From positions 203,378 to 267,377 of the forward strand of contig JAJKFH010003236.1 of NCBI GenBank assembly GCA_023333565.1: a stretch of DNA of 64,000 nucleotides, in the 5' to 3' direction. The DNA is from Puffinus mauretanicus. Its lineage: Eukaryota > Chordata > Aves > Procellariiformes > Procellariidae. The translations under genes and the position numbers were made by a program. The notes beneath the pieces are model-generated. The model had not been told where the DNA came from, did no database searches, and saw only the letters and a program-made list of their open reading frames with translations. Positions 12,901 through 25,480 of this stretch are shown in pieces; position 1 is the stretch's first letter; every line of letters begins with the position of its first letter.

Positions 12901-15699
12901 GAGGAGTCAGACCTTATAACCACATGGAAATGTCTGATCTTGCACAGGTGGGGTGCTTTTCCTACCTGATCTCCAAAGCCCCATGGGGTGTCTAAGCTCC
13001 AACACTGACACTTGGGAATTCATGGCATGACACTCAAGGGACTGTGGATTCACAGGTTACCTCCTCAGAAGTACACAGGAGGCAAAGCACATCACACAAA
13101 TATGTTTTACATAGAATTTCTGAAAAGCTATTCTTTCCTTAAGAGAGACAGTAAACAGTGAACAGAAGTTAAACACACCTGTGACCATTTTGCCTGTCTC
13201 TTTTCCACCCACTCTGGAGACACTTCGACAGATGAAGGCTACCTGCAGCCTCTCCATCAGCTCTGCTATTCTACTCTTGCTGTTCCAGACCATAGGTTTA
13301 CTAAAGGAGAAGGAGGCTCTTTTATAACCTTATCAGATGATTGTCTAATCAGCTTCATCAGGTGATCAAGGCCTTCTCCTCAAGTGACAGATTGCTGTGT
13401 TTCTAGCAGTCAGATCTTGACTGACTGCTTTGCCCTGGCCAACAGCTATTGTTGTTTAAGGATGTTCTGCTTATTTATCAAAGCTGGATGATCTACAATG
13501 TCATCCTAGCTATTCTGTCAGCCCTGTGATGTCCATGAGTACTTGGTGTGGTATATATTTGGAAGTTGCTTGCTGCATATCCATTCAGGAATGAAACTTG
13601 CTCATTATGCTCTATTGATCTCACTTTGCAGACAAACACGTCAAGAAACAATACTAGTGCTGCTGGTTCTGGGAGAACTTAGGCTCCGCTTTGTGCAGGT
13701 GAAAAGACAGACCTGGTCGGTCCATCTCAGTCTGTCACTCAACAGACCTTCTGGATTTTGAGGAAGGAGACAAAGTCCATAAGCCCATCTCATGTTTCCT
13801 GCAGAGTGGACCTTCAGTGGTCTTAGGATTTTCGGACTAGTCATTGTTAGAATTAACCTAGTGAAATCCAGAGAGTTGTAACAAGGATCATTTGCCATAT
13901 GCCACTGTTTTCCAAATTACTTTTCCTTCTGTCCCCTCTCCCAGATGGGTTATGCTACCCCCTTCCTCACAAATGGTACATTGTATTTTGGAAACTACCC
14001 ATTGCTTCATTTGAGATATGATACTCTACTGCTAACAGTAATGCTCTACTCATCCAAAAAGCACTTTCTTTCTCACTGTCAGTGCAATTTTTATCTCATC
14101 TACTCTTATTTCATGTTTCAGAGGAAAAAAGAAGACTTTTCTGCACTCTGGCAACAATAATGAGATTAAATTAATTTGGTTTTATACCAAATCTGCTGGA
14201 AATCACTTTCTCTAGCATCCTAAAAGATGTGCCAAATCTACCTACTTATTTGCTACAACATTAAATGTATGAGTATCATATGTGGATTACAGCCAATTTC
14301 CATTCCAAATTGAAACTGACATGTTTAACATAAAGTAATAAAAAGACCCCTGTTTCACTTCCCAAGTCATTATAGTACAGCTGTTTGACTGGGCACACTG
14401 TAAATGTCACACAGGTCTTTCCATTTTAAAGAGAATGAGAAATTATGCTAATTGCTTTTTAATGATAACTTGTTATAAAAGAACGGTTTACACAGCTTAA
14501 GCTCTGGTAGTGCTTGATTGCAAGGCATAGCACTTTTCACTCCCTCTCTATGTGCTAAGTACTTGATTCCTTCACCTGCACATACAATTACATTCTATAA
14601 GTGCCTGTGAGATTCACTAGTGAGAATATTACTCTATAGATAAGCTATATCAGGTAGCAGGAGCCTTACATTTACAATCTACCTCTTTATTTGTGGGTTG
14701 GTTTTGTGTTTTATTGGTCAAAAACCACAAATAAAATAAATAGAAAATTATTAGAAGCAACCCCAAGAGACTGTCATCTTTGCCTGCTACCAGACTACTG
14801 TGTCCATTTGAAGAAGGGTATTAACAAACAGGCAGAATGAAAGCGAGGGCAAGAAGGGAGTCAGGAAATAGGTTTTAAAACATGCCTTATAACAAGACTC
14901 AGAAAACTTCAACCATTTTTCTTATCGTAGAAATTACTTCATCTAAGCCTAAGTACCTCAGAAGGATAGAAATTTGACAGAGGGCTCTTCAATCTGCTTG
15001 ATAGGGCTTTGAGCTAAATTCAATCTGTTTAGACTGAAAAAGATGTAAAAATAAGTGTAATAAACCTCTGAAAAAAATTTGCCAAGACTTTTGTTGGAGC
15101 TTCTACTGCAAATGGTTTAAATTAAGATATTTGGCTTTTTTTTCATAAAGGTATTAAAGCAGGAATTTGTTCAGGAAAAACAAAAATTTATAGTAAAGAG
15201 ATTATCAAGATTATAAACTAGCCCTTTGGGCTTTAGAGGTCACTCAGCTGAATTTGTGAGAAACCTTACATTTACAGCTTTAATACGAAAGTTGTTTTAA
15301 GTAAGTTGTTTGGTAATTTTCTGTCCCTTTACATTTCTTTTCAGACTTTTCCCACGTGCTTTTCCTGGACTCTGATTTCATTCCACTGACTCTGCATGGA
15401 CCACTTTTTCTTTCTCTCTTACTAAGGAATCTGATCTTCTTTTTCTTCATCTCTTTCTTTTCCTCAGTTGTAGTTTTCCTTCTCCCCTTCTAAGTTTGTG
15501 CCCCTTACAATCCCTCCTTTGCCTTTCCTTCACATTTTCAATCTTCCTCTTCTGTCATTTCTTTTTCCTGTTTATTTTTCCAATCAAATTATTTAATGTG
15601 ATCACATATGGAACAACTCTTTCAGGGAACACAAAAATAAGTTAATAACAACTCCCAAATAATAAACAAAATTTATGTGTTTGACTAAGCAGAAGAAGT
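12901..15699. other. Non-coding DNA, nothing recognised
   Basis: AT-rich sequence without a supported gene. Pyrimidine-rich stretches lie around 15,340-15,590. The region near 14,420-14,480 has a run of homeodomain-like TAAT/ATTA cores but no other structure. Open frames here are 85 codons or fewer and carry no recognisable motif. Confidence 0.5.
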
Positions 15700-15715
15700 A
15701 AAAAAAAAAAAAAAA
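15700..15715 (+). repeat. Poly(A) run of 16
   Basis: An uninterrupted A homopolymer. No recognisable retroposed sequence precedes it and no polyadenylation signal sits 10-30 bases upstream in the usual arrangement, so I read it as simple sequence. Confidence 0.8.
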
Positions 15716-17706
15716 GGGTCACAATATCAACATCCTGCAAAGCATTCAGAGCATGCTGAAATGCAATATCTCAGCTAACTGCTTTTGATTCTGACTTTGA
15801 TAGCTTCACTCATGATGAATTTTCAAGGTATAAAGGCAGATATGTTGAAACCACTTTAAAGAGTCAGCAGAAAGCATATATATACCTTTTTCCATACAGA
15901 GCAAACCACGGCCAGGGGCAATCTTACTGTTCTAGGAATTCTGACAGGTGTTATCTGAAAGGCGTTATCTTCTTATGGACTCCTATTATCCTTTCTGAGA
16001 TAAGTTGGTGCATTCAATTAAATTCCTGGTGTGCAGCCCCAGAGTCTTACAATTATTTATCCTCCTGCAGATCCAGTAGGGTTTCAAGCCCTTCTGTCTC
16101 TTCCCTTCAGGACCTTATAGTCCAAGCTTGGCGAAACTAACTTTGTGTCTAGTCACTGGAACTAATCACTGGAGCAAAATGCTGCAATTTAGCTCCCAGG
16201 CAGAAAATAAAGTTTTTTGATGTCTGATTGAGAACTTTACACAGAAGTCTGACATGCTTTACTTAATTCATGTGACCCCCACATCTTTCAGTGAATTTGC
16301 TGAACAATCTTGCATTTCCCTGTGAATATATGGAATCTGGGTTAAATTGTAAAGCATGAAAAAAGTTCTCATCAGAGGCAAGTTTCTCCTGAACATATCC
16401 AGATCACTTTTCTTCCGCTTAGTCATGAGTTCTGTATTTTTCATTTTTATGCCATGCTATTTCTGTGAATAAATCCATTTACCAAGGCTGATGTATATCC
16501 AGGATTCACCTTTTTCTTAAAGGCAATAGATATTCTTGTTAGATGTTAACTTTCCATTGCAGACATTGCTAGTCTATCACAGGCAATCTATTTAAATTGA
16601 TTTATGATGAAATGTACACATTACTGCTCCTGGGGAGCCAGAATTTGGCTTTTGAACAGCTGGAAAGGAGCCCAGATGTTCAAAAGTTAAGTAATAGTCT
16701 CTAAGACTTAGTGCATTCTTTCTGCACATTGCAGTGTTCAGTTCAAAACTGCAATAGTATCTAGGAGATACTAAGGAATCTGAATGAGAATTTGAAACAA
16801 ATAATAAAAAATCACAGATAATTATAATGAGATTGTTCCAAGAAAATGTTGTAGATACAGGATATAGCCCAGGAGCCTCAGCAGAGGCTTGCATCTTCTT
16901 TCTTTTCCTTAATAAACATATTTATTTGTATGGTTAATATCAGCAGTTTTCTTCAAAAAGAGAAGAGGAGAGGTGAGGAAGAAAGAACGGACAGAAAATA
17001 AGGCAGTTTAGATATAACGATTTGAAAGATAGCATTAGAGACCTCAGCAGGGCAGTAAGAAGGTCACAAATCACTGAGTCCCCTGCACAGAGCGCGGCAG
17101 GTAAAAGTGAGTTAGGAGTGAAGACAGACAGAAGGTAATTTACTAAGGTGGCAAGGAACCTTCCAAGTTAACAGTGCTCATGGGTTTTGGCAAGAGGAAA
17201 ACTTTGTCTGTGTTAGAGGTAGCTGAACCTGATGGGCACTGGGAGCCAGGGGATCTCCTCCTGTCCCAGCGCTATGGATGCGAGGCTGCCACAGTTCCCT
17301 GTCCCCGGGTGCAGGCAGTAGAGAGGTTGAGCACCCACTCCTGATGGCCGCATGTGTGCACTCACCCTACACACCCATCCAGCCACACAAGTCAATGCAG
17401 AAAGTGCTGCCTTTCCCAGCACACAGCCTTCAGACAAACACAAACAGCACAGGTGGCCCAGTCCTGTTCCTACTCTCCTGCTGATAGGGATTGGAGTCTG
17501 CTAGTGCAATATGGCACACACGATATATGCGTCACTGCTGCTGTTGGCCTTCTCCATCTCTCTGGGAGCAGCCCCCAGTGTCCCTGCCCTGCTCCAGTTG
17601 CTGGCACCAGCACCCACGAGCCCCTGAGGTTCGCAGCTCACTCCAGCTGCTGGCACACAGACCTCTCATCTTCATCAGCTACTGTGGGTTAAGGTTTGCT
17701 AGCGTT

Positions 17707-17725
17707 CACACACACACACCCCCCC
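17707..17725 (+). repeat. (CA)n microsatellite followed by a C run
   Basis: Six and a half CA units run directly into a C homopolymer. It is short and probably of low polymorphism. Confidence 0.8.
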
Positions 17726-19004
17726 TAAGCAAAGAGCACAAGCACACAGAAGGTAGTCAGAAATCAGATTTAAGCAGAATAGAGGACAGACTGTGCTGAT
17801 CAAGCCCTGTCAGACAAGCTGCTGACCTTTACGTTCAGTTGGCCCCTTCCCTTTTTCCTTCTTTTTTTTCCACTTTTGCTCCTCCTCAGTCCACCTTGAT
17901 GCCTTCCTTTCCCCAGCTTTGGTCCTTCCCTACTGACTCATCTGGTCCCCTTCACTCCAGGGACAATCTTTCCCCCATCCCTCGAATGGTCTTAGGGAGC
18001 AACTGAGTTGTCCATTTCCACTGGTTAGGTTATTAGGGTTTCTCTGCCTTTCATTGTTCCTCCAGTCCTCACTGGGTCTTTGAGTTCACCATGGTTAGCC
18101 TTTAATCACATAACTGAGCAGCCTGCAGCAAGAATAACCATGCCATGTATAACAGAATGGCAGAAAGAGTAAAAGCCAGCCAAGTTATTCATCTGGGTCC
18201 AATGAAAGAAATGCCCATAAAATAAGAATAATCAGTCTTAAATAAAAGTAGGTATCATGAGAGAATTGCCACAAAATATCAGCTAAGACAGTAAAAGAAG
18301 TATAGGCAAAGGTGGACACTGGCCTAAACTAGAGGCATAAAGAGGAAGCATCACAATTCAGGTTACGTCATGAATGAGTTTCTGTCCAGAAGGCATCTGG
18401 CTGCACGCTCATCAGAGTACACAGTAATGACCTCTCCCTTCTCCCCCCGGCTAAATCAGCACTCTGTATGTATGAAAGTTTCAAGCAGAGCTGTGGAGAA
18501 ATGTGTATGCTATCACACATGGTCCAGTGCAGTTGGTTTTTGAGGATGGAGATGGGAGGAGGTCAACATGGACATTTCTCATGTGCTGGAGGGCCAGACG
18601 TGATGTATTTAAGATGATCATTTGACTACATGTACCCTTGAGTTAGTACTTAATTTTCAACTGTTGCAGAACAGGACATAGGCTTTTACTGCAAACAAAT
18701 TGAAACAACATCTCGGTTTCCTTTTTTCCTTTATAAGTCAGCCCTGCTATCTGCCAATCATGCAAGTGCTATTCACAAGAAGATTTGAAAAGCATCCATA
18801 ATTAGTTTCCATCCAAAAGCAAAGCTACTGCCAGCTAGCACCATGTGCAGCAGTGTAACCACAGATACATCTAAGGGAGAGGAAGGCACTTGGCCACGTG
18901 TGCTTTGGGGAAGATCCTTGTGCCCACGCCTACACCAGCACCTTAACTCCAGGGCAATGGATGCCCACCATCTCTGTTGTTAAATTGTTAGTCCCTTACA
19001 TGCT

Positions 19005-19037
19005 TTTAGCTATAGCTAAATTTCAGTTTTAGCTAAA
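19005..19037. repeat. Two adjacent perfect palindromes (TTTAGCTA-type)
   Basis: Bases 19,005-19,020 form the 16-base perfect palindrome TTTAGCTATAGCTAAA. Seven bases later, 19,028-19,037 form the 10-base palindrome TTTAGCTAAA with the same half-sequence. Paired related palindromes can be dimeric protein-binding sites or chance in AT-rich DNA. No flanking gene supports a function. Confidence 0.6.
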
Positions 19038-20334
19038 TAATACTTACCCAAATGATTCTTAGACCTGCTTGGGGCATAAACACTGGCCGAGGCCAACTTC
19101 CCAAAGGAAATTTTGATGTGATCATCAGTTTGGGAGGTAACAGAGTTTAGAGACATGGACACAGGCCATTCAGTGCCATTTGCCTTCACACTGAGAACAG
19201 TCCCAAGTTCATTTAGTTTACTGCTTTAAATCTACACATGGCTAGTGAGGATGGCCATAAATCCAGTGTGGGATACAGGAGCTACACCAAACTGCTATTC
19301 CTGAGAATCCAACTGAGTTACCAGGAATTGCACTATTGCTGCAGGATTCCTGATGAAATAAGGAGCTACCCTGCATAAAGAAATGCTTGTAGAAACTAGG
19401 CCTTAAGCAGACATTTCACTGAAAGGGGGGAAAAAAACATTTGGTTTTGTTATTACCTTCTTTTCTGAGCATAAAAACAGGCCAGCAAAAATTAGGATCA
19501 AGAGTATTCTACAAGAAAGAAGAAAACTTGTAATTCCCAGCATCTTTCAGCACCTTTTCAAGCGACATGTAGCCTAAAATAATAGGTATTCAGAGTAGGA
19601 TTTCCACAACACTGGATTAGAAACAATGTCCATTATCTTTTCATGGGACTTTCAACTCATGAACACATTCACTAAACTTCAGCATATAGCAAACAAACAC
19701 AGCAAAACGTTTCATCTTTCCCCATATTTTAATTCTTCGGCATTTTAAAGTGCAACTACTGTGGTATCTGTGATTATCCCATTGTGAAAATGCCTAATGC
19801 CATACAAAATAGCTGCAGAAATCATACAATTTCCACTACAGAGATTAGAGATACAATTGAGGAAAAAATGTCTGGTTTTAATCAAAAATCAGAAAGAACA
19901 AAACAGGTGCATTCAGATCATTTTTTTTCATTTCAGAGTTTCACTTTAAACATAAACATTTTAACTGTGAAAAGAGAAAATATGTTATTCCAGAGAGATT
20001 GAAATTGAGATTCTGACTTTGTTACCATCTCAGAAGAAACATTTCCATCATTTGAAAAGCTTTCCATGCATTTCTAAAATGAGAAATGCACTGAAGCAGA
20101 ATTTCTGCTCTGAAAAGGCTGGGGTTTCAACGAATTTGCGTTTTCCTACGGGGTGGAGGTAGAGAGAGAAAACAGTCTCATCATATTCTCAACCATACAA
20201 ATCTTTGCAGTTACTTGCAAGCCCACCAACTCTAGGCCACAAGGCAGAGACAGACTCAAAGCGTTTAGAGTCTATTTATGGGAGAGTTTACTGAGCAGAA
20301 GCATGATCAAAGATATAAGAGAACTTGCTGAACT

Positions 20335-21693
20335 GGCCAAGTGATTCTAAGCCACTGTGTTTTAGAAAGTTTAAAACATTTATTTGGAAAAGGGAGCATG
20401 AAAACAGGACATAAGACATTTCTACAGGATATATCTAGAAATATGCAGATTTTTTTTTTGCTCTCTTTTTTTCCCCCAGAACAATTAAAAGAGTTAAAAA
20501 ATGCTTTCTAAATAGTTAATTCCACCTCTCAAATTTTGAAACTTGAAAAACTGAAATTCCATCTTGTTAAAGCCTCATGCAATAGGAATGGTTTTGTGCC
20601 ATGATCAACTAATGATGCTGAAATCATTTCAGAGGAAGAAAACATAATGGATGTAAAGGTGAATGCTTCCAGTTCTCAGTCATGCTGGAGATGTTACAAT
20701 CATTGAATTGCTTCTGATGCACACGTCCAGGGACAGAAAAGATGTCAACAAAAAAGACATATGAGTTGCAGTGAAGCCTGTGGAATTGCTGTACTGGCAG
20801 CAGTTACGAATCTTGCTCTGTTTTCAGATGTTGCTGTGCATTTTATTGCGCATAGCAAATCTGAGCAGAAGGCAAGATTGTCACTGGTAAAACAGCTTGT
20901 TAAAATAAATTTGGAAGTGCTTAAAGTCAAAGAAAATGTATCATGTTGTACCCAGAAGCTAGCCCAAGAGGCAGAAAAGTGAAAACCTCTTTCTCTAGCT
21001 GGCCTTTTTTATATGATCATAACTTCCCAGACAAGGCATTGCTGCTTCAGCAGCTGTGAGAACAATCTTAAAGTTCTGGGGTTTTTTGGTGGATGTGGGA
21101 GGGTGGACGGGGGTGTTTTGTTTTGTTACATTGGACACTACTTGCCTGAAGAGTTGCTACCCTCTCGGTTGCCTTTCAAAAAATGAATCCATGCCTCAGG
21201 TAACTCCTAAGTTGGAAGATGGACAGAAAATACACATCAATGTTACTTGGCCCTTCAGCCTTGGAGCAGTGGAGTGAGCTTCATGCACCAGGACAGCCGG
21301 ATCACAGGGCAGCTAGTTCTTGTACCCTGCCATTGCAGCTGCCAGTACAGTCTTAAATATCCTGAAAAGAGAGGCAAAGACTGCTCAGTACTTAAAACCT
21401 GCAGCTTATGGTGTCAGTTCAAACTGTTGACTCCTACAAATAACCTGTCTTGAGGAGCAGGAGGTTTGTGCTGGTCACCGGAAAGAAGCAGTTGCCTGAT
21501 TCTTGTTGGTCTACCATTGTACCGCATAGCCTGCCCCACTCAACCAAGTACTGGCTGGGGCACAGAGCAGGGTGCAGAAGGATGTGCTGAGAAGCATGAG
21601 GAGGTGCTCAGTGACCACTTGTGGACTAACAAAGGCTTCTGGGTGTCTACGGTGCATTATGCTGAGCACTTGGGGCACTCTGATCTGCCCTAA
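20335..21693 (+). other. Stop-poor plus-strand frame, unknown
   Basis: One plus-strand frame covers 453 codons with seven internal stops (20,509, 20,602, 20,704, 20,980, 21,184, 21,208, 21,451) before the terminal TAA at 21,691. Random sequence of this composition would be expected to contain clearly more. The longest uninterrupted pieces are at 20,761-20,982 and 21,466-21,693. A strong pyrimidine tract ending in CCCCCAG lies at 20,466-20,480. The deduced sequence is Cys-rich in the middle and matches no family I know. It may be a decayed retrocopy or ERV fragment, or a chance excess. Confidence 0.15.
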
Positions 21694-23507
21694 GTCAGTA
21701 CAGTGTGGCAGAGACAGTGTGCTCCACCTTACAGTGTCACCACAGAGATGGCCCCAGGGACCATCCTCACAGGGCCCAGAGAAAACTGAAATGAGAAAAG
21801 AATGTAGATGGTATGTTTTAAAACAGTATCACCTAGCTCAACAGCAAAATCAGAGTGCCACCAGCATATAAGCAGCAAGCTGGGGGAAAATTTTCCCAGA
21901 AACTTTTTCTTTACACTGTCCTCCCTTGAGGAAAGAGGGGCCAGAGGCTGGATGTCACTACAGACAGCAGGAGCAGAGGCGCTTGCAGACAAAGGTGGAG
22001 TCTAGAGGAAGTATCTGGTCATTGTAGCGCCTCCTTTCCCTCTTCTCCCAATTCCCTTTTTTCTTAGTTCTTGTTTGCTACAGTGGTAAATCACCAAGAG
22101 CTAGATGGGAAAAGAACATGAGATATACTGTCTGGAAGTCCTTTTAATAAAATGGCTGGTCTGGTCAGACAGTGGCCACCTGTTGGGTCTGTGCCATCTG
22201 GGCATGATTTCCAGATCAGACATCCATGTCATTTGTCTGCATAATTTTTTGAAGACAAATACAGCCCAAAGTAAAATGATTTTGAGCAAAACAAAATGAT
22301 TAAGATGTTGCAGTCTGCACTCAGGAAAAATACACGGCTGTGCACGGCATTATGCTCAGGGTGAAGTCAAATGCTTCTCACTGCCTTGTCCCAAAACCAG
22401 ACTGATATTTAAACACCATTCAAGCAGTTTCCTCAGCTACTGTAATGCAGCATCGTACATTTACATTCTGCAGAGCTCTTGCTGACTTCTGTCAGGGCAG
22501 GCCCTGGCCCTTTCCACTTGCACTGAACTTGACAGCAGAGTCTCAGAGATGGATGTGGCAGATTTAGGCACTGAATTCAGCTCTGCTCCACACCTGTTTT
22601 TGTATTCTTGTCTGAAATGTGAACTCTGGCCTCTTGAGGAATTGTGTTAAGATGTAATGGTTCTCATGATAAATGAGTGGCTCGGTGACTTTGGGGTTTC
22701 ATGACTATCATGGTGCTTCGATTTTATTCTGATGCTCTGCACCATTCTCTAGCTGGAAGACTCACAGTGAAAATGAGGATTTCATTGAAAGATGGAAACA
22801 AAGACAAACATTATTTTGCTGAACTTGATTTAACTGGGGGAAAAAAAAATAATATAATCTATTCTTGTAAATGTCTGATTAAATAGGTCTGCATTTTCAA
22901 GATAAGGGTTTTCCTTAATGTTTTTTCTCATTTTCAGTGCCACTGTAGTGAAATCAGTACTCCAGCACTACAGGCCATGTCAGCAGTTTAAAATTATTTC
23001 GGCTATACAGTAGGAAACCATGAGTGTATGTACCAATTCAGACTCTAGTGAGTATATGACTATAGTTGCAAGTTGACAGGTTCTTATTTCAACTTAGTTA
23101 TTTTGTTCCTGTGCAAGCATAAGAATAATAACGTAAGAGAAGCAGGGTTTGTAAAAAGAGTTGTTTTATTAGGTCTACCGATACAACTGAAAAAAATTAT
23201 TAGGTTTTCAAGTATGCAAATCTTCAACATTTAATCTTCAATGTTTAATACAGAAGCAACACATTTATTTTTAGCTTGAGTGCATTTTTACTTCAGATAG
23301 TCCTGAGAAGCAGATTTTTGATCATTTAGATAAATGATTTACAGGAAAGACTTTGAGGAGCAGGAGTCACTGGCCATTTCTTATGTGAGACTGATGTAAA
23401 ATCAGAAGTCTGGCCCTTTCAATATAAAAACTGGCATGTTGTCAGTTTTATTTCATGAAAAAAAATTCCCCTCCATCTGAAATAAGCATACACTGAAACC
23501 TCAGTAG
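21694..23507. other. Non-coding DNA, nothing recognised
   Basis: AT-rich sequence with short open frames on both strands and no repeat family recognised. It ends at the target-site duplication of the LTR that begins at 23,513. Confidence 0.5.
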
Positions 23508-23512
23508 GTTAC
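23508..23512 (+). repeat. Target-site duplication (left), GTTAC
   Basis: Identical to the five bases after the right LTR terminus at 24,072-24,076. It fixes both LTR boundaries. Confidence 0.85.
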
Positions 23513-24071
23513 TGTCGTAGCCAGCATCTAAATATCACGCAGCCGCTTGCTCTCCCCCCAGCTCCGGTAGGATGGGGGAAAGAATTGGAAGGGCACAAGT
23601 AGAAAAACTCGCGAGTTGAGACAAAAAAAAAAAAACCAGTTTAATAATGGAAATAAAACAAAGTAGAACAGTAATAATAACAATGATAACAACAACAATA
23701 ACAGAATATACAAAGCAGGCGATACACAATGCAACTGCTCACCAATCGCTGACCGCATGTCGCAAATGGGGGGTCAGCCCCTTCCCCCCCCGGTTTTTAT
23801 ACTGAGCATGACATCACGTGGTATAGAATACCCCATTAGCCAGCTGGGTCAACCGCCCCAGCTGTGCTCCCCCCCACCAGCTTCCCCTGCACTTGGCAGA
23901 GCATGGGAAGCTGAAAAGTCCCCGGTGCAGGCACCACCCAGCAACAACCAAAGCATCAATGGGCCATCAACGTTCCTCTCATACCAAACCCAAAACACAG
24001 CACACAGACACACACACTCCCCACAAGCTACTGGGAGGAAAGGTAACTCTGTCCCAGCCGCAACCAGGACA
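23513..24071 (-). mobile_element. Solo LTR of an ERVL-like avian retrovirus, minus orientation
   Basis: The 559-bp element is bounded by the inverted termini TGTCGTAG (left) and ACCAGGACA (right), the reverse of the TGTCCTGGTT start. The direct repeat GTTAC flanks both ends (23,508-23,512 and 24,072-24,076); a 5-bp duplication is typical of ERVL-class integration. Read on the minus strand it holds a TATAAAAA box (23,794-23,801), an AT-rich (TTG/TTA)n stretch and an ATTAAA polyadenylation-type signal (23,640-23,645). The usual CCAAT box is degenerate. There is no gag, pol or env, so this is a solo LTR left by LTR-LTR recombination. Open frames across it are incidental. Confidence 0.88.
23794..23801 (-). 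promoter_or_regulatory. LTR TATA box
   Basis: TATAAAAA on the minus strand, just downstream of the CTCAG motif and of a TGATGTCA-like CRE/AP-1 element, in the same order as in the LTR at 57,285. It is expected to direct transcription leftward, if it is still functional. Confidence 0.6.
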
Positions 24072-24076
24072 GTTAC
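24072..24076 (+). repeat. Target-site duplication (right), GTTAC
   Basis: Matches the five bases preceding the LTR at 23,508-23,512. Confidence 0.85.
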
Positions 24077-24985
24077 AAAAGAGAACTAGTGTCTGCTGGT
24101 CAGATCTACTTCTAACATGTATAACTCATCAATAGAAACTAGCTATGTGCACAGGGTTTGTCATCCTCAGATGATTCTAGGTTTAAAAAATGTTGATTTG
24201 TCACAAATACTGCCAATCCTCACTCCTCCAAAGACAACGCTCTTCAAAAAATAATCCACTTTAAAAAAAAATGTTTAAAAGTTTCTATTTATAAAAGAGA
24301 ACTGAAGACATATGCCATGCTGATGAATTAAATTAGGGGTCAATATTAGATATAATTAATAAAATTTCTTCTTCTTTCTCAAACATACCCTTTTTCTGAA
24401 GCATAAGCCGAGTCTGTTTTTAAGAAAACTCCAGATCTTAACCAACAAGCACAAAAACCTCAACAGTAAAATGGTGACATATAGAGAATACCAATTCCAG
24501 TAAGCTAAAAGACACTGTAAAAATAATTTTAGTAAGATTTTAATGTAAACATAAGGTATTTTTATTAATAGACAGAATATTGATGAATGATATTTAAGCA
24601 TGAATATTAGAAAGCGAATCCATGAACATTCCCTCCTCTGTCACAAGCACCATTCCATTTGTTGCTATTACATACTCAAAGTGTCAACATAGCTTTTGCA
24701 TGCCTATACTTTGGTATTGTGTTTTTCAGTACAGTAGCCTAAGGACCACAGAACACTGTGGAAAAAAAAATCTATAAAACATTTTGTACCTTATTGTTTA
24801 TTGCTTGGAATTTGTGGACAGTGGGAGGGAGGATGAATACAGAAAATATCTGGCATTCAGGGAGTTACCTGCCTATTGATGTAGTTAAAACCATTATTTT
24901 TTAAAAATGTTTGCAATTATAATGACGAAAGTATAGTTTTGTAAAACAGTAATAGTTTTAATTACTAATATTATTATTTTTGACC
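24077..24985. other. AT-rich non-coding DNA
   Basis: Very AT-rich, with no open frame longer than 81 codons and no repeat family recognised. It separates the LTR from the CR1 remnant. Confidence 0.5.
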
Positions 24986-25480
24986 GGTCCCCAGCACAAG
25001 ACAGACATCGACTTGTTAAAGCGGGTCCAGAGGAGGGCCACAAAAATGATCAGAGGGCTGGAACATCTCTCCTAATGAAGAAAAGCTGAGAGTTGGGGTT
25101 GTTCAGCCTGGAGAAGAGAAGGCTTTGGGGACACCTTATTGTGGCCTCTCAATATATAAAAGGAGCTTGTAGGAAAGATGGAGAGAGGCTTTTTACCAGG
25201 GCCCGTAGTGATAAGACAAGGGGTAATGGTTTTAAACTGAAAGAGGGTAGATTTAGTTAGATACAAGGAAGACATTTTTTATGATGAGGTGGGTGAGGCA
25301 CTGGAACAGGTTGCCCAGAGCAGTTGTGAATGTCCCATCATTGGAAGGGTTCAATGTCAGGTTGGATGGGGCTTTGAGCAACCTGATCTAGTGAAAGATG
25401 TCCCTGCCCATGGCAAGGAGTTGGAACTAGATGATCTTTAAAGGTTCCTTTGTCTCAAACCATTCTGTGATTCTATGATT
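24986..25480 (+). mobile_element. 5'-truncated CR1 LINE remnant, plus orientation
   Basis: The first 75 bases encode a fragment of the CR1 ORF2 C-terminal region that includes VQRRATKMIRGLEHLS, homologous to [16 protein letters not shown] in the younger copy at 60.6-61.3 kb. A frame break and stop follow at once ('ctctcctaatgaag'). The 3' part has the CR1-typical text 'caggttgcccagagcagttg' and the untranslated segment ending in TTCTGTGATTCTATGATT at 25,463-25,480, the octamer terminus of CR1. No flanking target duplication is obvious, as usual for CR1. Confidence 0.9.

Larger units (their letters stand above)
15716..20334. other. Non-coding DNA, no gene recognised
   Basis: Mostly AT-rich. 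A locally GC-richer part at 17,210-17,700 carries overlapping open frames on both strands (up to 112 codons) with no identifiable domain. Simple repeats and a palindrome pair inside this block are listed separately. No transposon was recognised. Confidence 0.5.

Noticed and set aside
20466..20659. Coding exon after the strong pyrimidine-AG site at 20,480
   Set aside because: All three frames after the site meet a stop before the nearest GT donor, so a coding internal exon is not supported.
23528..24135. Open frames of up to 110 codons over the LTR at 23,513-24,071
   Set aside because: Same reason: LTR sequence, with the hydrophobic minus-strand frames produced by the (TTA/TTG)n stretch.
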